Positions 10,636 to 11,500 of a DNA stretch of 11,500 bases are shown here, one piece after another. Numbering within the stretch: the first letter of the stretch is position 1; each line of letters begins with the position of its first letter. The translations under genes and the position numbers were made by a program. The notes beneath the pieces were generated by a model, which saw only the letters and a program-made list of their open reading frames with translations, was not told where the DNA came from and ran no database searches. Origin of the DNA: Neocallimastix lanati (nom. inval.) (lineage: Eukaryota > Neocallimastigomycota > Neocallimastigomycetes > Neocallimastigales > Neocallimastigaceae); assembly GCA_016946835.1 (NCBI GenBank), contig JACVTC010000027.1, positions 746,001-757,500 of the forward strand, given 5' to 3'.

Positions 10636-11500
10636 TAAAGGTTTGGGTAAAACATTTCAAATGTTATGTTTAATTATGAATTATTATAATGAATCAAGCG
10701 ATAATAATTCTGAAGATACCACTGATATTGATTTTTCAGAAGATTATTTAAAAGAAGAAGATTCTGATATAGAGATTATATCAATGAAAAATAGTGAAGG
10801 AGGTAAAAAATGAAAAAAAAAAAAAAAAAAAAAAAAAATAGAATAAAATAAAATATCAAAATAAAAATAATATAATATAATATTATAATATAAACTTTAT
10901 ATGTACTTAATTTAAATGATAAATAATTATAATATTGATTATATAAAATAAATTGTAAATTATAGAAACAAAAATTGAAAAATCATATATAAATACAAAA
11001 GCAACTCTTATTATATGTCCATTATCCGTTGTTACAAATTGGGAAGATCAAATTTCTACACATATAAGAAAAGGTATATTAAAAGTATATATTCATCATG
11101 GTCCTCATCGATCACAAGATCCTTCAAAAATGGCAAATTATGTAAGTTGGTGGAAAAAAAAATTAATTGATAAATAAATAAAATTAACTTGATATTATAA
11201 TTAATATTTATTTGTATTAACATATAAATTTATTATTATCTTAATTATTTTTTTTTTTGTTTTTTTGTTTTTTTTTGTTTTAGGATGTTGTAATATCAAC
11301 GTATAATGTATTAGCTCTTGAATTTAATAAAGTAAGTATTATTAAATAAATAATATTATTATAAATTAATTAAAATATTCTAAAGAATGTTATTATTATC
11401 ACTATTATTATTATCATTATTATTATTACTATTAAATTTATAAGGAAAAAAATAATGAAAATTATTGTGCACCACTTCATAAAATAGATTGGTTCAGAAT
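7532..11500 (+). CDS. HLTF/RAD5: HLTF/Rad5-type SNF2 DNA translocase (5' part, nine exons, truncated)
   Basis: Joining 7532-8591, 8722-8907, 9013-9165, 9622-9752, 9847-10438, 10641-10802, 10966-11141, 11284-11331 and 11445-11500 gives one open frame of 854 residues, with GT-AG at every junction. Order: Asn/Ser-rich disorder (1-350); SIM-like clusters and basic patches (355-425); diverged HIRAN domain (about 432-550); linker with IDKVFDSLK and ELEPNRLINTP; QKQAL region (638-647); motif I DDMGLGKT (705-712); acidic insert (725-760); motif Ia TLIICPLSVVTNW (775-787); VVISTYN (822-828). The linker and ATPase blocks closely resemble human HLTF. Such enzymes are nuclear ATP-driven translocases that remodel stalled forks, and many carry a RING that polyubiquitinates PCNA. 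The DEAH box and any RING lie beyond the window. The in-frame TAA directly before ATG 7532 supports that start. The exact paralogue (Rad5, HLTF or Uls1-like) is uncertain. Confidence 0.88.
8722..8907 (+). CDS. Exon 2: SIM-like and basic region
   Basis: Residues 354-415, joined by a 130-base phase-1 intron (8592-8721) that carries an (AT)n run at 8683-8709. It encodes a basic KKKKS, then DVIDLTDDTNDDD, a strong SUMO-interacting-motif pattern of a hydrophobic core followed by acidic residues. A second hydrophobic VKII (378-381) and a basic KRAR patch (393-396, nuclear-localisation-like) follow. The frame continues without stops across both junctions. The donor is GTAAAT at 8908. Confidence 0.8.
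9013..9165 (+). CDS. Exon 3: second VIDLT motif and start of HIRAN
   Basis: Residues 416-466, after a 105-base phase-1 intron (8908-9012, ending TTGTAG). It opens with EVIDLTSE, a second SIM-like cluster, and then enters the HIRAN domain with IQCFGTISTYVYCVRN, where typical HIRAN domains have the first strand with aromatic DNA-contact residues. The donor is GTATGA at 9166; reading through would stop at 9181. Confidence 0.8.
9166..9621 (+). repeat. Intron 3, filled with 7-, 3- and 4-base repeats
   Basis: This 456-base intron is the longest seen in the gene and interrupts the HIRAN domain. It contains about eight copies of a 7-base TTAATTA-type unit (9219-9275), mixed (ATT)n with ATTA interruptions (9308-9440), and a clean (TTTA)n run (about 9477-9539). 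It ends with AATAAATAG. Phases match on both sides. Confidence 0.8.
9622..9752 (+). CDS. Exon 4: middle of HIRAN domain
   Basis: Residues 467-510. LHVLIDRNGPIAVGILDKKV followed by ECLYPLFSAL resembles the HIRAN block in which a short strand and VGH/VGxL turn lead into a helix before the conserved L-P-L pattern. The usual NPYDxNAI signature before it is missing. The exon ends in phase 0 with ATG before GTAATA. The minus-strand open frame over this exon (9565-9747) is only its shadow. Confidence 0.78.
9847..10438 (+). CDS. Exon 5: end of HIRAN, linker, ATPase entry
   Basis: Residues 511-707 plus one base, after a 94-base phase-0 intron (9753-9846). LRIEITLFGTKSLAKILGP is the C-terminal strand and helix of HIRAN. 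Then come a short Asn-rich spacer, the linker LKAQIDKVFDSLK / ELEPNRLINTP as in HLTF, and TPLYKYQKQALYFMVQRE, the SNF2 entry. It ends GGIIADDMG. The last Gly codon of the Walker A approach is split by the next intron (donor GTAAAT at 10439). Confidence 0.88.
10641..10802 (+). CDS. Exon 6: Walker A and acidic insert
   Basis: Residues 708-761, after a 202-base phase-1 intron (10439-10640) that carries an (ATT)n run and ends TTAAAG. The junction restores GLGKT, completing motif I, which is strong evidence for the splice. After the helix FQMLCLIMNYY comes an Asp/Glu/Ser-rich insert that includes EEDSDIEIIS, another SIM-like pattern. The donor is GTAAAA at 10803; read-through stops at 10811. Confidence 0.87.
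10966..11141 (+). CDS. Exon 7: SNF2 motif Ia
   Basis: Residues 762-820, after a 163-base phase-1 intron (10803-10965, containing a poly-A run). TLIICPLSVVTNWEDQI is motif Ia and VYIHHGPHR the following strand, both typical of the HLTF/Rad5/Rad16 group. The donor is a perfect GTAAGT in phase 0. Confidence 0.88.
11284..11331 (+). CDS. Exon 8: 48-base micro-exon
   Basis: Sixteen residues (821-836), DVVISTYNVLALEFNK, forming the SNF2 strand before the Walker B region. The preceding 142-base intron (11142-11283) has a clear T-rich tract ending TTTTAG, and the donor is a perfect GTAAGT. The exon is flanked by phase-0 introns. Confidence 0.85.
11445..11500 (+). CDS. Exon 9 (cut by the window end)
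   Basis: Residues 837-854, after a 113-base phase-0 intron (11332-11444) that contains interrupted (ATT)n. CAPLHKIDWFR matches the stretch just before the DEAH (motif II) box in HLTF, where 'PLHSIRW' precedes 'RVILDE'. The window ends before that box. Confidence 0.82.

Overview
The window looks like nuclear DNA from a very AT-rich eukaryote. The best guess is an anaerobic gut fungus (Neocallimastigomycota). The reasons are the many short GT-AG introns, Asn-rich protein, long (ATT)n, (TTTA)n and poly-A/T tracts, and a fungal-looking LINE relic. A dictyostelid amoeba is the main alternative. This is inferred from composition and style, not from a database match.

Positions 1-7531 hold no intact gene that I can support. 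Within them are: a decayed non-LTR (LINE-type) retrotransposon with recognisable endonuclease and reverse-transcriptase pieces (about 1780-2296), lying between two A-tracts of 34 and 33 bases; a cluster of small hairpins (2413-2550); several short, stop-ridden coding relics (about 4394-4515, 5087-5340 minus, 5534-5650 plus); an uninterrupted-looking (ATT)n satellite of about 0.8 kb (3531-4342); a compound microsatellite (4538-4640); and a small GC-rich island (6663-6730) about 0.8 kb upstream of the gene.

Positions 7532-11500 hold the 5' part of one plus-strand gene of at least nine exons, which I assembled by matching splice sites and reading frame. It encodes at least 854 residues of an SNF2-family DNA translocase of the HLTF/Rad5 type. 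The order is: an Asn/Ser-rich disordered N terminus, a short region with several SUMO-interacting-motif-like clusters and basic patches, a diverged HIRAN domain, an HLTF-type linker, then the start of the SNF2 ATPase (Q-motif-like region, motif I DDMGLGKT, motif Ia, and the VVISTYN strand). The window ends a few residues before the expected DEAH box. The rest of the ATPase and a RING finger, if present, would lie downstream.

The inferred role is replication-fork remodelling and post-replication DNA damage tolerance, possibly SUMO-guided. I found no CRISPR array, tRNA, rRNA or other defined multi-gene system.
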